This document shows positions 18,860 to 28,398 of a DNA stretch of 64,000 nucleotides, one piece after another. The stretch is from assembly GCA_965247705.1 (NCBI GenBank), contig CBDFHV010000081.1, positions 1 to 64,000 on the forward strand, written 5' to 3'. The stretch comes from CBDFHV01 sp965247705 (GTDB taxonomy: Bacteria > Pseudomonadota > Alphaproteobacteria > Rhodospirillales > CAMCUA01). The notes beneath the pieces were generated by a model. It ran no database searches, had not been told where the DNA came from, and saw nothing but the letters and a program-made list of their open reading frames with translations. A program made the position numbers and the translations under genes. Each line of letters begins with the position of its first letter. The stretch's first letter is position 1.

Positions 18860-19010
18860 AGCCCCACTATATCAGCACCGGGGGGCTGGCGGGCAAGGGC
18901 GAAGCGAGGCGGCGGGGATCATTCCCTGCCGGTGGGTGCCGACGGTGGCGCGATGGGCTGCACCGCCTGCCCGCGGAGGGCCTCGGCCCCGTCGCCTCTC
19001 GACGGATTGG

Positions 19011-20489
19011 CTACTCGACGTCCGAAAAAGCCAAATTGGTCTTGGCCCACATGCGGCGCGTGATCCAGATGGACCCGACGCACATGGCCATGAAGACCCA
19101 GAAGATCGGCCGCTCCAATAGAAGCTGCGCCCCGAGATGGTTCACCTGTCGGGCCGACTGCTCGATGATCGGACCCAGCACATAAGCCAGGCACAGCGGC
19201 GCCAGCGGCCAATTGGCACGGGTCATGGTCCAGCCGATCAGACCGAACATCACACAGATCCAAACGTCGAACAGACTGCTGCGGATACTGAACGTGCCGA
19301 CCAGGCACAACATGATCACGACGGGGGTGAGAATACCCTGCGGTATCGTCGCGATCCGAGCCCACACCGCGACCAGCGGGAGATTGAGTATGAGGAGGAT
19401 GCAATTGGCGACGAAGAAGCTGCCAATGACGGTCCAGGTGAACTCGGCATGAATTGTGAATAGGAGCGGTCCCGGATTGAGCCCGTAAACCATCAGCGCG
19501 GCGAGGATCAGCGCCATCGAGGGGCCGGTGGGGATGCCCAGCGTCATCAGGGGCAGCAGATTGGACATGGCCGCCGCGTTGTTCGCCGCCTCCGCCGAGG
19601 CAACCCCCTCGATGGCTCCCTGGCCGAACTTTTCCGGGTTCTTGGAGCGTTGCTTCTCGAAGGAGTAGGAAATGAACGATGTAACCGACGGCAACATGCC
19701 GGGCAGGATGCCCAACGGAATGCCAATTGCCGTAGCCCGTCCGCCGGCGGCGAGGCCGTCGCGAAACTCCTGGCGGTTCGGCATCAGCTTGCCGACCTTG
19801 AAGATCTCGAACTTGCCGGTTTTTTCTTCGTAGATGCGCAGCATCTCGCCGATGCCAAACAGCCCGATCATCACCGGCACGAGTTCGAACCCCTCGAGCA
19901 AGGTCTCGCTGCCGAAGGTCAAGCGGCCGAAATCGGACGCCGAGTCGTAGCCGACCGTCACCAGGATCAGCCCGACCACGGCGACGACGATGCCGCGAAT
20001 CAGCGATCGGCCGGCGAGGCTGGCGATGGCGGTGAGACTGAACAGGCCCAGGCCCAGGTATTCCGCCGGGCCGAAATGCAGCGCCAAGCGGGCGACCGAG
20101 GGACCGGCCAGGGCGACGAAGGTCGCGCCCGCGATACCGGCGATGAAGGAGACGATGGCGGCGATGGCGAGCGCCGGGCCCGGCCGGCCCTTCTTGGTCA
20201 TCTCGTAGCCGTCCATGGCCGTCACCACCGCCGAGATCTCGCCGGGCACGCGCATCAGGATCGCGGTCGTCGAGCCGCCGTACATGGCGCCGTAGTAAAT
20301 GGCGGCAAGGGTGATGATCATGCCGGTGGGCGGCAAATAGGTGGTGAAGGGAAACAGGATGGCGATCGAGGAGACCGCGCCGATCCCGGGCAGCACGCCA
20401 ACCAGCGTGCCGATCAGGCAACCGCTCAGCGCGAACAGCAGGTTCTCGGGCGTCAACGCGCCGAGAATGCCGCCAAGTAATGCCTCCAT
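19011..20489 (-). CDS. Tripartite tricarboxylate-type transporter large permease (TctA family)
   Basis: The 492-residue protein has about 11-12 spans and the TctA signatures GTLVGVLPGIGAVSSIA, YYGAMYGGSTTAIL and AMDGYEMTKKGRPGPALA, plus the second GIPLGILPGMLPSVTSF repeat. With a TctC-type binding protein and a TctB-type small subunit it would import an organic acid or related anion, driven by an ion gradient. The substrate is not citrate by default; the surrounding amidase-type genes suggest a carboxylated cyclic amide or peptide product. It is the last gene of the leftward operon, 19 bases after tctB. Confidence 0.92.
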   Translation of the reverse strand: MEALLGGILGALTPENLLFALSGCLIGTLVGVLPGIGAVSSIAILFPFTTYLPPTGMIITLAAIYYGAMYGGSTTAILMRVPGEISAVVTAMDGYEMTKKGRPGPALAIAAIVSFIAGIAGATFVALAGPSVARLALHFGPAEYLGLGLFSLTAIASLAGRSLIRGIVVAVVGLILVTVGYDSASDFGRLTFGSETLLEGFELVPVMIGLFGIGEMLRIYEEKTGKFEIFKVGKLMPNRQEFRDGLAAGGRATAIGIPLGILPGMLPSVTSFISYSFEKQRSKNPEKFGQGAIEGVASAEAANNAAAMSNLLPLMTLGIPTGPSMALILAALMVYGLNPGPLLFTIHAEFTWTVIGSFFVANCILLILNLPLVAVWARIATIPQGILTPVVIMLCLVGTFSIRSSLFDVWICVMFGLIGWTMTRANWPLAPLCLAYVLGPIIEQSARQVNHLGAQLLLERPIFWVFMAMCVGSIWITRRMWAKTNLAFSDVE

Positions 20490-20508
20490 GCGTCCCTGTA
20501 TCTTCCGG

Positions 20509-20949
20509 CTAGATCTGCGGCCAGGGAAGAATGCCCTGCGGCACGATGATGACCAGCCACGCCCACAGCCAGGCCGTGCCGACGGAGAACGCCACGGCGA
20601 ACGCCACGGTGGGCATCCAGCCGTAGCCGCTCAGTCTGCGCATATAGGCGATGGTCACCACCAGGGTACTGAGCAGGTATCCCAAATGGGGCAGGGTGAA
20701 GGCATAGAAGACCAGAATGCCAAAGGCGATGGCGACGTAGCGGATGCCCTCGGACGCGGGCCATTGGGACGTGACGTCCTTGGACCAATAGAGCGCCGTC
20801 ATGGCCGCCAGGCTGGTGCCAAGCAGGATCTCGTACGCCCCTGCTTCGCCGGCCCGCATCCGGTCGAGCCCGGCAAGCACGATGCCGTCGACGATGACGA
20901 CGATGGACATGGCCATGAGGACGAGGAGTTCGAAAGACTTGATGCGCAC
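20509..20949 (-). CDS. Tripartite tricarboxylate-type transporter small permease (TctB family)
   Basis: The 146-residue protein has four predicted spans (residues ~7-27, 40-57 weak, 70-90, 107-137) and ends LVIIVPQGILPWPQI. TctB proteins are poorly conserved, so the call rests on size, topology and position directly before TctA. It separates TctA from the CapA-like gene in the same leftward operon. Confidence 0.82.
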   Translation of the reverse strand: MRIKSFELLVLMAMSIVVIVDGIVLAGLDRMRAGEAGAYEILLGTSLAAMTALYWSKDVTSQWPASEGIRYVAIAFGILVFYAFTLPHLGYLLSTLVVTIAYMRRLSGYGWMPTVAFAVAFSVGTAWLWAWLVIIVPQGILPWPQI

Positions 20950-20978
20950 GAGACTGCCCGGTTCAAATCACGAGTGCA

Positions 20979-22304
20979 CTAGAGGCGGACGACGCCCACG
21001 TTGTTCTCGATCTCCACCATGGTGCCATAGGGCTGCGAAAGGTCGCGCAGGTGTTCGAGGATTTCGCCGCCGACCTTCTTGTCCGCCAGCATGGGGCGGC
21101 CACGCTGGCCCCAGGATTTGCCGAACCCCAGGTCGATCGGGTGGAGCAACAGCTCCCGCACCTTCCAATTCTGCCAGCGGACGGTGGCGAAGACCGTGCG
21201 CCATATGGAGGGATCGGCCGGGAAGCCGCGCGTCTCGTCGGCGCTGCGGGCCGACATCCAGTCGGCGGCGACAGCGTCCATCCCCAGCCCCATCCTGTCG
21301 TAGCTCTCCTGGGGAAAGCGCATGAAGTTTTCTTCCTCGAAGAAAAAATCCCCCAAGCTGTGGAAAATAGGGCTTCCCTTGTAGATCTCGATTCCCCGCA
21401 GGTGATGATAGCCATGGCCGATGACGGCGTTGGCGCCGGCGTCGATAGCGGCGTAAGAGAATTCCTTGGCGAAGTCGGCGGGAATCTCGGGTGTGTCGCC
21501 CTGCTCGTGGCTATGCAGGCTCACCACGACGTAGTCGGCCTGCTTGGCGGCCGCCCGCACCCACTTCAGGTTGCCCTCCAGGTCACGGGGATCGCAGCTC
21601 GTATTGAGGCGAAATTTTTCGCCCAGCTCGAACACCTTACCGAAAACGTGGAAGCGGCTGTCGGTGTCGTCATAGACGCGGCCGTAGTAGTGCTGGGTGT
21701 TATAGCGCTCTTTCTCCACCTCCCAGCCAATCCCGGCGCTGATGCGTCTGAGCTCGTCCAGGGCCTGCCGGTCGACGGTGTGGACCGTCTTGAAGCCGAG
21801 GCAGTTGATGCCGGGGCGGCCCTGCATGTCGGGGCGTTGCTCGCCGGCCCGCCAGTGGGGCTCGAACGTGGAGTTGACCGACAGAAGGGCCACCCGCCCC
21901 CGGGGGGTATCCAGGAAGCAGGGCATGCGGGCGTCCTGAAGGTTCGCGCCGGCGCCGGAGTTGGGGATGCCGTGGTTCTTCAGATGGCCGATGGTGGTGA
22001 GAATTCCCTCGTAGCCGAAGTTGTAGGCATGATTGTTGGCCAGGGACACCATGTCGATGCCGGCCCACTTTAGTTCTCCCAGGATGGAAGGGTCGGCCTG
22101 GGCGTGGGTGCCATCCAGGTACGCGGGGGGATGCTCGTATTCGTGAAAGAGAATTTCGAGGTTGGCGAAGGTGCAGTCGGCGCCGCGCAGCAGTTCCACC
22201 ATGTCGAGGAACCGCTTCTCCTTGAAAACGGAGAGGGGGCGGCTGAGGATTGCGTCCCCAACCGCCCCGAGGGTGAAGTCACCCTTATCCGCTTCATAGA
22301 ACAC
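20979..22304 (-). CDS. CapA-family metallophosphatase-fold protein
   Basis: The 441-residue protein shows CapA/PgsA signatures: LGAVGDAILSRPL near the start, ADCTFANLEILFHE, the metal-site SLANNHAYNFGYEG, VVVSLHSHEQG, and VIGHGYHHLRGIE. The family is annotated as poly-gamma-glutamate synthesis proteins, but members have a calcineurin-like fold and may act as hydrolases. This one has no signal peptide or membrane anchor, so is likely cytosolic, and no pgsB/pgsC partners are present. Lying between TctC and TctB, it is probably catabolic here. It may act on gamma-glutamyl or other amide bonds of the imported compound (inference). Confidence 0.8.
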   Translation of the reverse strand: MFYEADKGDFTLGAVGDAILSRPLSVFKEKRFLDMVELLRGADCTFANLEILFHEYEHPPAYLDGTHAQADPSILGELKWAGIDMVSLANNHAYNFGYEGILTTIGHLKNHGIPNSGAGANLQDARMPCFLDTPRGRVALLSVNSTFEPHWRAGEQRPDMQGRPGINCLGFKTVHTVDRQALDELRRISAGIGWEVEKERYNTQHYYGRVYDDTDSRFHVFGKVFELGEKFRLNTSCDPRDLEGNLKWVRAAAKQADYVVVSLHSHEQGDTPEIPADFAKEFSYAAIDAGANAVIGHGYHHLRGIEIYKGSPIFHSLGDFFFEEENFMRFPQESYDRMGLGMDAVAADWMSARSADETRGFPADPSIWRTVFATVRWQNWKVRELLLHPIDLGFGKSWGQRGRPMLADKKVGGEILEHLRDLSQPYGTMVEIENNVGVVRL

Positions 22305-22339
22305 AGGTCGCTACTTCATCGCCGTGAACGTGGGACGGC

Positions 22340-23338
22340 TCACTTCATCTTCTTTTTCTTCTCCATCGCCATTTTCCGATAGAACTCCGTTTCTTTCAGG
22401 ACCAGCGCCTTGGCATCGGACGGCGACTTGTAGAACGGGAACGTGCCCAGTTTGTCCAAGGCCTTGATGAACGCCGGGTCCTTGGAAAGCTTGCTGACCA
22501 CCTGATCCAGTTTCTGCGTCACCTCCGCCGGCAGGCCGGGAGGGCCGGAAATCCCATACCAACTGAAGAGGTCGAATCCGGGGAAGCCACCTTCGGCCAT
22601 GGTCGGTACGTCCGGCAGCGCGCTGAGGCGCCCACTGGAGGTAACGGCCAGCGCCCTCAAGTCGCCGGAATTGTGCATGGTGACCACCGAGTTGGCACCA
22701 CCGCCGCCCATCATCACGTGACCGCCGGCCACTGCGATGTTGCCGGGCCCCGCGCCCTTGTAGTCGACCCACTTGATCTTGTCGGGATCGATGCCGACGA
22801 ACTCGAAGAACCGGCCGTGAATCATGTCGGAGAAGCTGCCGCCCGTGCGCCATGCGGTGAAATTCCCCGGGTCCTTCTTGGCCGCGTTCACCATGTCCTT
22901 CAGCGTCTTCCAAGGCGAGTCACCCTTGACCACGATGGCGCTTGCGCCGCCGCCCATCATCGGACCGAAGGACCGATCGTTGATCAGTTCGTCGGCGTTT
23001 TTGATGTCGAGCATGACCTTGAGCGCGCTCGCCGCCTGCTGCTCCTGGATCAGGGTGTAGCCGTCTGCCCGCGCGGCGCGCACGAAATTGATGGCCGGGA
23101 TCTGGTTGCCGCCCGGCTTGTTGATGACGTTGACCGGCACCCCGAGCGCCTTGGACAGGAACGGGGTCACGGTCCGCGCGAACACGTCGCTGCCGCCGCC
23201 CGGCGAGAACACGACCACGTACTGGATGGCCTTCTCCGGCCATGCGGCCTGGGCCGCGGTGGCGCCCAACGAGATAAGCAAGGCCGAGACCAAGGCGAAC
23301 GCGCGATGCCCGGATCTGCGCGCCAATGAATAAGACAT
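22340..23338 (-). CDS. Tripartite tricarboxylate-type transporter periplasmic binding protein (TctC/Bug family)
   Basis: The 332-residue protein has a signal peptide (SGHRAFALVSALLISLG, cleavage near AQA-AW). The Bug-family pattern follows: WPEKAIQYVVVFSPGGGSDVFAR, VPVNVINKPGGNQ and, later, VPTMAEGGFPGFDLFSWYGI. Bug proteins bind carboxylated ligands through two water-bridged loops near those motifs. The chosen start MSYSLARRSG avoids nine weak upstream codons. It ends in a lysine-rich tail (EKKKKMK). It would deliver the substrate to TctA/TctB, encoded downstream. Confidence 0.92.
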   Translation of the reverse strand: MSYSLARRSGHRAFALVSALLISLGATAAQAAWPEKAIQYVVVFSPGGGSDVFARTVTPFLSKALGVPVNVINKPGGNQIPAINFVRAARADGYTLIQEQQAASALKVMLDIKNADELINDRSFGPMMGGGASAIVVKGDSPWKTLKDMVNAAKKDPGNFTAWRTGGSFSDMIHGRFFEFVGIDPDKIKWVDYKGAGPGNIAVAGGHVMMGGGGANSVVTMHNSGDLRALAVTSSGRLSALPDVPTMAEGGFPGFDLFSWYGISGPPGLPAEVTQKLDQVVSKLSKDPAFIKALDKLGTFPFYKSPSDAKALVLKETEFYRKMAMEKKKKMK

Positions 23339-23375
23339 GACTGTCCTCCTGTTGCCCGGGATCACACGCGGGCCG

Positions 23376-24458
23376 TTAAGACGACCCGTTCCACACTTCC
23401 TTGAACACGCGCAGCCAGTTGTCGCCGAGGACCTTTTTCGTGTCCTCGTCGGAATAGCCGCGTTTCACAAGTCCTCGGGTGAGGTTCAGCATCTTGGCGT
23501 GGTTGTCAAGACCGATGGGAAACGGGTCGTACTTGTCGGTCGGGCCGACGCCGAAAACGTCGGGGCGCTTTGCGCGCACCAGCCGGATGTTGGAATCCCG
23601 GGGCGGATCCAGGGTGCGGGCGGCGTAATTGGACATGTCGGAGCCGAAGCCTACGTGGTCGATGCCCATCAGGTTCACCGCATAGTCGATGTGGTCGATC
23701 ACGTCGTCCACGGTCGCCTGCTGTACCACGTGGGTGTCCGGGTCGCGCTTGACGAAGCAGGGTTGGGTGGGAAGTCCCAGGATACCGCCGGTGTCGGCGA
23801 TGCCCTTGAGCAGGTCGTCGGGCTTGTTGCGGCCGTAAGAGCGGGCCAGGGTGTAGACGCCGGCGTGGGTGGCGGCGACGGGTTTCTTGGAATGCTTGAC
23901 CGCGTCCCAGGACGTGGTGTGGCCGCAATGGGACACATCGATCAGCATGCCGGCGCGGTTGCTTTCCGCCACCACCTCCAACCCGAAGCTGCTCAGGCCC
24001 CCGTCGACCCGCTCGCAGCAGCCGGCGCCGACGAAGGTCTGGGTGTTGTAGGTCAATTGCAGAACCCTGAGGCCCAGGTCATAGAATGTGTGGAGGTAGT
24101 CGAGCTTGTCCATGATCGGGGTGGTGTTCTGGAAATGAATGACCATGCCGAACTTGCGGTCCCGCTTGCAGGCCAGCAGGTCGTCGACGGTGGTGATCAG
24201 GGCCAGCGTGTCGGGGTTGCGGGCGATGAGGCGCTTGAACTTGGCGAAGTTGTCGATCGCCATCATGAAGTCGGTTTCGCTGGTCGACAGGCTGGCGTTG
24301 CCGCCGGCCACGCGGCCGTCGAGGAAGGCCTGAATCTCGACCTGCTCCTCCTTTTCGAAACCGAGCATCGAGATGGCGCCATCGAAGATGACGGCGTCTT
24401 CGTGGATCGCCAGGGCCCGCTGCTCCAACTCCTCCGGCAGGTCGTAGAACGACGACAT
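23376..24458 (-). CDS. M19 (renal dipeptidase)-like metallohydrolase, divergent metal site
   Basis: The 360-residue TIM-barrel protein resembles membrane dipeptidases: MLIDVSHCGHTTSWDAV and AATHAGVYTLARSYGRN carry the two C-terminal zinc histidines, and HVGFGSDMSNYA the conserved DHVG(F/L)GSD. The N-terminal HxD zinc motif normally found in a DGHNDL-type segment reads FDGAISM here, so part of the metal site is missing or replaced. It may be a mononuclear or otherwise divergent hydrolase acting on a dipeptide or cyclic amide. It is the first gene of the leftward operon and diverges from hyuA. The ATG at 24458 is the natural start. Confidence 0.78.
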   Translation of the reverse strand: MSSFYDLPEELEQRALAIHEDAVIFDGAISMLGFEKEEQVEIQAFLDGRVAGGNASLSTSETDFMMAIDNFAKFKRLIARNPDTLALITTVDDLLACKRDRKFGMVIHFQNTTPIMDKLDYLHTFYDLGLRVLQLTYNTQTFVGAGCCERVDGGLSSFGLEVVAESNRAGMLIDVSHCGHTTSWDAVKHSKKPVAATHAGVYTLARSYGRNKPDDLLKGIADTGGILGLPTQPCFVKRDPDTHVVQQATVDDVIDHIDYAVNLMGIDHVGFGSDMSNYAARTLDPPRDSNIRLVRAKRPDVFGVGPTDKYDPFPIGLDNHAKMLNLTRGLVKRGYSDEDTKKVLGDNWLRVFKEVWNGSS

Positions 24459-24480
24459 TGCTCCCCCCGTTCGGTTCGTG

Positions 24481-24526
24481 AAAGGATAGGCGCGCCGGGC
24501 GGCCTCCGCTGCTTGCGCTATCCTTT
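24481..24526. promoter_or_regulatory. Inverted repeat between divergent operons, candidate operator
   Basis: A perfect 9-bp inverted repeat, AAAGGATAG at 24481-24489 and CTATCCTTT at 24518-24526, lies in the 160-base gap between the dipeptidase-like and hyuA-like genes. Its position suits a regulator controlling both operons. No regulator gene is adjacent, so this is inference from symmetry and place. Confidence 0.4.
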
Positions 24527-24619
24527 GCCCGCAAGCCTGCCAGATGCGCGGTCGAGCGACAAGGACCTACGGCATCGTGGCAAGCGGTAATGCCCAATCG
24601 CGAGGAGGTCTCGAGGCCT

Positions 24620-26668
24620 ATGTTTCGGATCGGCGTCGATGTCGGCGGTACTTTCACCGATTTCACCATGCTGGCCGAGGAAACCGGCGAGGTGCATCAT
24701 TTCAAGGTGCCCTCGACGCCAACAGATCCCTCGGAAGCCATCCAGGCGGGCATGGGCGGCATGCTGGAAACCCACGGCGTCGCCGCGAAGGACGTCTCCC
24801 ACCTGGGCCACGGCACCACGGTGGCGACCAACATGGTGATCGAAAAGCGCGGCGCGCCCACGGGGCTGCTGATCACCAAAGGATTCCGGGACGTGCTCGA
24901 GATCGGCCGCCAGACCCGCCCGCACCTTTACGACTACAACGTCCGCAAGCCGCCGCTCCTGGTGCCCCGCGAGCACCGGCTGGAGATCGACGAGCGGATC
25001 GGCGCCCAGGGCGACGTCATCCGGCCCCTCGACGAGGTGGGCCTGGAGGCGGCGGTGAGCGTATTGAAGGACGCCGGGCTTGCGTCCGTCGCCGTCTGCT
25101 TCCTCCATTGCTACAAGACGCCCGAGCACGAGAAGCGGGCGAAGGCGGTGATCGAGCGCCTGATGCCCGACACCTTCATCAGTCTGTCGTCGGAGGTCCT
25201 GCCCGAGTTCCGGGAATACGAACGCCTGTCGACCACGGTTCTCAACGCCTACGTGGGGCCGCGCATGGGCGCCTACCTGGAGCGCTTCCTTGAACGGGTG
25301 CGGGATCTGGGCATCACCGTCGAGCCCTACACGATCCATTCCAACGGCGGGCTTATGTCGGTCCGCACCGTGCGCGAGACGCCGGTGCGCACCTGCCTGT
25401 CGGGGCCCGCCGCCGGTGTGGTCGGAGCCACCGAAGTGGGTCGGGCCGGCGGCTTTCCCAACCTGATCACCTTCGACGTGGGCGGCACCAGCACCGATGT
25501 CTCCCTGGTCCACGACTCGCGACCGCTGTTCACGTCGGACCGGTTGGTGGCCGAATATCCGGTGAAGACCCCGATGCTGGACATCCACGTGATCGGCGCC
25601 GGAGGCGGCAGCATCGCCTGGCTGGACGACGCGGGCGCGCTGAAGGTGGGGCCCCAGAGCTGCGGCGCCGAGCCCGGCCCGGTGGCCTACGGCCGTGGCG
25701 GCGAGGCGCCGGCTATCACCGACGCCCACGTTTGCTTGCACCGGCTCAACCCGGTCGCCTTGCTGGACGGCCGCATGCCGGTGGACGAGGCCGCCGCCCG
25801 CCGGGCGATCGAGGATGAGGTAGCGAAACCCCTGGGGTTGGACCTGGAAACGGCGGCCCACGGCATCCTGCGCATCGCCAACGCCAACATGAGCCGCGCC
25901 ATCCGCTCGGTTTCCACCGAGCGGGGTTACGACGTCGGCACCTTCGCGTTGTTCGCCTATGGCGGCGCCGGCCCCCTGCACGCGGCCGAGATTGCCCGCG
26001 AGTGCGGCATCCCCATGGTCATCGTGCCCCAGGCCCCGGGCACCATGTGCGCCCGGGGCATGCTGCTGTCCGACGTCAACCTGGACTTCGTCCGGAGCGA
26101 GATATCCGACGCCACCGAGGAAACCTGGAAAGACGTCTGCGGCCTGTTCGACGACATGCGCCGTGACGCCGACCACTGGCGCTCGAACGAGAAGCTGGCG
26201 CCGGAGGACTGTACTTTCCGCTACATGGTCGAGGCCCGCTACCAGGGCCAGAACTACGAGGTGAAGGTACCCTTGGATGACATCCGGCCCGACGGCTTGC
26301 AGGCGTTCCTGGCGGGATTCGCCCGCAGCCACGTGCAGGAGTACGGCTACGACATTCCTGGCCGCGTGGTGGAAGTGGTCAACTGCCGCCTGCAGGCCAT
26401 CGGCCGGGTGCCCAAGGTTCGCCAGGAGCCCCACGTGGGCGGCGGCACCTTGGACGACGCGATCCGCGAGACCCGTAAGGTCTTCTTCGGCGGCGACAGT
26501 GGCTGGGTGGACACCCGTGTCTATGGCCGCGACGCCCTGCCGGTGCGGGTGCACTTCGAGGGCCCAGCCATCGTCGAGGAGATGAGCTCCACCACCGTCG
26601 TCCTGCCCGGCCAGCGGGCCCAGGTGGACGACATCGGCAATATCGTCATCGAGGAAGCCACGCCATGA
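24620..26668 (+). CDS. Hydantoinase/oxoprolinase family protein, subunit A (HyuA-like)
   Basis: HyuA-type proteins are ATP-dependent hydrolases of cyclic amides (hydantoins, 5-oxoproline), or carboxylases in acetone/acetophenone systems, working with a HyuB subunit. This 682-residue protein starts with the ASKHA phosphate-1 motif MFRIGVDVGGTFTDFT and has the second nucleotide motif LITFDVGGTSTDVSLVHD, followed by GAGGGSIAW. It is the full length of the family. The substrate is not decidable by eye. The start at 24620 begins directly at the ATPase motif; 10 further codons upstream are possible. It overlaps hyuB by four bases. Confidence 0.92.
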   Translation: MFRIGVDVGGTFTDFTMLAEETGEVHHFKVPSTPTDPSEAIQAGMGGMLETHGVAAKDVSHLGHGTTVATNMVIEKRGAPTGLLITKGFRDVLEIGRQTRPHLYDYNVRKPPLLVPREHRLEIDERIGAQGDVIRPLDEVGLEAAVSVLKDAGLASVAVCFLHCYKTPEHEKRAKAVIERLMPDTFISLSSEVLPEFREYERLSTTVLNAYVGPRMGAYLERFLERVRDLGITVEPYTIHSNGGLMSVRTVRETPVRTCLSGPAAGVVGATEVGRAGGFPNLITFDVGGTSTDVSLVHDSRPLFTSDRLVAEYPVKTPMLDIHVIGAGGGSIAWLDDAGALKVGPQSCGAEPGPVAYGRGGEAPAITDAHVCLHRLNPVALLDGRMPVDEAAARRAIEDEVAKPLGLDLETAAHGILRIANANMSRAIRSVSTERGYDVGTFALFAYGGAGPLHAAEIARECGIPMVIVPQAPGTMCARGMLLSDVNLDFVRSEISDATEETWKDVCGLFDDMRRDADHWRSNEKLAPEDCTFRYMVEARYQGQNYEVKVPLDDIRPDGLQAFLAGFARSHVQEYGYDIPGRVVEVVNCRLQAIGRVPKVRQEPHVGGGTLDDAIRETRKVFFGGDSGWVDTRVYGRDALPVRVHFEGPAIVEEMSSTTVVLPGQRAQVDDIGNIVIEEATP

Positions 26669-28398
26669 CCGCTTCCACGGCCGCGGCTGACGATAAGGAT
26701 CGAATTCTCGATCCTATTGCCATGGAGGTGTTCAACAACCGCCTGCTGTCGATCACCGAGGACATGGGCAACACCCTGATCCGCTCTTCCTTTTCCACCA
26801 ACATCAAGGAACGCCGGGACTGTTCCGTCGGCCTGTTCGACGTCCGGGGCCGCTGCGTGGCCCAGGCCTCCCACATGCCCATGCACCTGGGGTCCCTGTG
26901 GGGCAGCACCCAGGCGGTCCTCGAGCAATGCCGCCTGGAGGACATCGAGGACGGCGACGCCTTCATCTGCAACGACGTCTACCTGGCCCACGGCACCCAC
27001 CAGCCGGACGTCACCGTGGTCACCCCGGTCTTCTGCGAGGGCCGGCTGAGCTTTTTCTGCGCCAACGTGGGTCACCATTCGGACGTGGGAGGCCGGGTGC
27101 CGGGCTCCATTTCGGGCACCAACCGGACCATCTTCGAAGAAGGCATTCGCATCCCCGTGATCCGCATCGTCCGCGCCGGCGCGTTGGACGAGGACCTGAT
27201 GAACCTCCTGGTCCACAACACCCGCGAGCCGGAGGACCGGGAGCTGGACTTCCGGGTCCAGATCGCCACCAACGAGCGGGGAAAGGCGATGGTTTTGGAG
27301 CTGATCCAGCGTTCGGGCCTGGAGTCAGTGGAACGCTCCATCGAGGACATCATCGCCTATACCCGGCGGCGCCTGCGCAACCGCATCGCGGAATTGAAGG
27401 ACGGCGACTACAGCTTCACCCGCTATCTGGACGACGACGGCTTCGAGGGGGAGCCGGTGCCGCTCCACGCCACCGTCCGGGTCCGCGGCGCCGAACTGAC
27501 CATCGACATGACCGGCTCCGGCACCCAAGGCCGCGGCGGCATGAACCTGCCGGACAGCGCGCTGCGCGCCACCGCCTACTATGCGGTGAAGACGGCGCTC
27601 GATCCGGACCTGATGCCCAACAGCGGCCTGTTCGACGCCATCGAGGTCGTGGCCCCGCCGGGCACCATCGCCAATCCCTTGTTTCCGGCCGCCGTCGGCG
27701 CCCGCAGCATCACCGCAAACAAGGCGGCCGGCGCCATGCTGGGCGCCTTCCGGGCCCTGCTGCCGCCGGAGAGGGCGATGGCGGCGGGTCACGACTCGGT
27801 GCCGGCGATTGTCTTTTCCGGGCAGCGGGCCAATGGCCGCGGCACTTACGTCTACCTGGAAACCATGGGTGGCGGCGTCGGTGCGTCCCATGACCACGAC
27901 GGCATGGACGCGGTGCAGATGCACATCTCCAACACCTCCAACCTGCCGGCCGAAGCCCTGGAGCACGAATACGACCTGGTGGTGGACGAATATGCCCTGG
28001 TGGAGGATTCTGGGGGTGCCGGCCGGTCTCGGGGCGGCCTCGGCATCGCCCGGCAAATCAGCGCCGTACGCGACGGCATCATCTTCTCCGTCCGCTCCGA
28101 CGGCCACGTGATCGCCGCCCCCGGGGTGTTCGGCGGCTGCGATGGGGGCCGAGCCCGCCTGGTGATGAACCACGGCACGGCGCGGGCCGAGGCCCTGCAT
28201 TCCAAGACCTCCCACGTGGAGCTCAAGGCCGGCGAGTCCATGCGCCTGGAGACCGCCGGCGGCGGCGGCAATGGATCGCCCGGCGAACGAGACCCGGCGC
28301 GCCTGGCGGACGATGTCCGCGGCGGCAAGGTCTCGCGCGCCGCCGCCGAACGGGACTATGGCGCCGCTCGCGTTGCCGCGGCCGTGGGAGGATCGTGA
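26665..28398 (+). CDS. Hydantoinase/oxoprolinase family protein, subunit B (first copy)
   Basis: The 577-residue protein carries HyuB hallmarks: DPIAMEVFNNRLLSITEDMGNTLIRSSFS, KERRDCSVGLFD, GDAFICNDVYLAHGTHQPDVT, and FCANVGHHSDVGG, whose His/Asp residues form the metal site. It would pair with HyuA. Its ATG overlaps the hyuA stop (ATGA), and its TGA overlaps the next gene. It is clearly paralogous to the following gene, with long identical blocks. A typical cluster has one B subunit, so the tandem pair may have arisen by local duplication and now differ in substrate. Confidence 0.92.
   Translation: MTASTAAADDKDRILDPIAMEVFNNRLLSITEDMGNTLIRSSFSTNIKERRDCSVGLFDVRGRCVAQASHMPMHLGSLWGSTQAVLEQCRLEDIEDGDAFICNDVYLAHGTHQPDVTVVTPVFCEGRLSFFCANVGHHSDVGGRVPGSISGTNRTIFEEGIRIPVIRIVRAGALDEDLMNLLVHNTREPEDRELDFRVQIATNERGKAMVLELIQRSGLESVERSIEDIIAYTRRRLRNRIAELKDGDYSFTRYLDDDGFEGEPVPLHATVRVRGAELTIDMTGSGTQGRGGMNLPDSALRATAYYAVKTALDPDLMPNSGLFDAIEVVAPPGTIANPLFPAAVGARSITANKAAGAMLGAFRALLPPERAMAAGHDSVPAIVFSGQRANGRGTYVYLETMGGGVGASHDHDGMDAVQMHISNTSNLPAEALEHEYDLVVDEYALVEDSGGAGRSRGGLGIARQISAVRDGIIFSVRSDGHVIAAPGVFGGCDGGRARLVMNHGTARAEALHSKTSHVELKAGESMRLETAGGGGNGSPGERDPARLADDVRGGKVSRAAAERDYGAARVAAAVGGS

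Noticed and set aside
20979..22304. A poly-gamma-glutamate capsule synthesis locus based on the CapA gene.
   Set aside because: No CapB/PgsB ligase or PgsC is present and the CapA-like protein has no membrane anchor; the neighbours are transport and hydrolysis genes.
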